Assembly (NCBI GenBank): GCA_037968575.1 | Contig: JBBKVR010000101.1 | Location: 1-6,322, forward strand | Direction of reading: 5' to 3' | From: UBA2137 sp037968575 | Lineage (GTDB): Bacteria > Pseudomonadota > Alphaproteobacteria > Micavibrionales > Micavibrionaceae | Length of the DNA: 6,322 nucleotides | Shown: positions 5,893 to 6,322 of the stretch, one piece after another | Layout: every line of letters starts with the position of its first letter | Numbering within the stretch: position 1 is the first letter of the stretch | Made by a program: the position numbers and the translations under genes | The notes under the pieces: model-generated | What the model saw: the letters and a program-made list of their open reading frames with translations, nothing else | Told to the model about the DNA's origin: nothing | Databases searched by the model: none

Positions 5893-6322
5893 ATGAAACA
5901 ACTAATTTTAATATTCTTATTAATCGTCATCGCACTGCCTGCTATGGCTGAGGAAACAGCTTATGACAGGGTTATAAAGAGTGGAAAAATTCGCTGTGGT
6001 TACGCAATGTCACCTCCGAATTTAGAGAAAGACCCAAATTCTGGAAAATTGTATGGGCTGGAAAAAGATATATGGGCTGAAATTGGTAAAGAACTTGACC
6101 TTGAAATCGTTTGGACAGAAGAGGTGGGTTGGGGAAATTATATCGAAGGTCTAAAGACTAGTCGCTATGATGCTTTTTGTAATCAAGCGTGGCCAACTCC
6201 TGGAAGAATTAAAAATACGACCATGGCAGGTCCGACAAATTATCAAGCTATTTACGGTTATGTGCGCGCTGACGACGACCGTTTTGATTCTGGAGATTTT
6301 AGCATTGTAAATAATCCAGATA
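5893..6322 (+). CDS. Periplasmic solute-binding protein, family 3 (SBP4), 3' partial
   Basis: This is the fourth paralogous receptor. The reading frame is open from the ATG at 5893 to the window edge, giving 143 codons, roughly the N-terminal half of the family. The signal peptide MKQLILIFLLIVIALPAMA is followed by EETAYDRVIKSGKIRCGY. Then come a DPNS turn (47-50), EEVGWGNYIEGLKTSRYDAFC, a WPTPGRIK segment and YVRADDDRFD. C35 and C96 match the cysteine pair of the other copies. R105, nine residues after C96, is the candidate carboxylate-binding arginine. Domain 2 and its ligand residues are beyond the window, so the pocket cannot be completed. The reading frame is intact as far as it can be seen. 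It starts 12 bases after SBP3, in the same frame, and is closest in sequence to SBP3 and SBP2. Confidence 0.87.
   Translation, partial: MKQLILIFLLIVIALPAMAEETAYDRVIKSGKIRCGYAMSPPNLEKDPNSGKLYGLEKDIWAEIGKELDLEIVWTEEVGWGNYIEGLKTSRYDAFCNQAWPTPGRIKNTTMAGPTNYQAIYGYVRADDDRFDSGDFSIVNNPD

Larger units (their letters stand above)
3408..6322 (+). repeat. Tandem array of four paralogous SBP genes
   Basis: Four consecutive genes share the same layout: signal peptide ending in PAxA, then [YF]xRV[MI]...I[RD]CGY, YD or ID before a second cysteine, and a (Y)VR/AR-x-D-D/N block. Similarity is clear in protein but patchy in DNA, so this is old gene duplication followed by divergence rather than a recent DNA repeat. 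The best-conserved DNA block I found is 5281-5355 against 6106-6180. The array may continue past the 3' edge. Confidence 0.85.

Overview
The window is an AT-rich stretch of a Gram-negative chromosome, most likely from an alphaproteobacterium. The SerC protein is of the alphaproteobacterial type, with motifs such as GRSHRS and GIVPASDTGAVEM. It sits directly before a long-form SerA, the serC-serA order common in that class. All genes lie on the + strand and are almost gapless. No stretch over 300 bases lacks a gene, and I see no RNA gene, insertion sequence, CRISPR array or convincing terminator. I cannot name the genus.

Bases 1-2718 hold the serine-biosynthesis pair. serC (phosphoserine aminotransferase) is cut at its 5' end by the window edge. 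serA (D-3-phosphoglycerate dehydrogenase, 525 aa) carries intervening and ACT regulatory domains. Together they cover the first two steps from 3-phosphoglycerate to serine; the phosphatase (SerB) is not here.

Bases 2734-6322 hold an ABC-importer module. There is one polar-amino-acid-type inner-membrane permease (221 aa), then four tandem paralogous periplasmic solute-binding proteins (SBPs) of the bacterial family 3 fold: 274, 279 and 271 aa, plus a fourth running off the 3' edge. The fourth starts at 5893 and is easily missed because it has no stop inside the window. SBP1/SBP2 and SBP2/SBP3 overlap by 4 bases (ATGA); SBP3/SBP4 are 12 bases apart with a good ribosome binding site. No ATP-binding subunit is visible.

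The close spacing suggests one transcription unit from serC through the SBPs, which would couple serine synthesis to a transporter served by several receptors. The most interesting observations are in the SBP array. Every copy keeps one cysteine pair (xCGY and DxxC, 60-61 residues apart), and these are the only cysteines in each mature protein as far as it is visible. By manual alignment, none of the three complete copies has both residues that normally hold the alpha-carboxylate and alpha-amine of an amino acid. The ligands may therefore not be ordinary alpha-amino acids. That is inference from motif reading, not a structural or database result.
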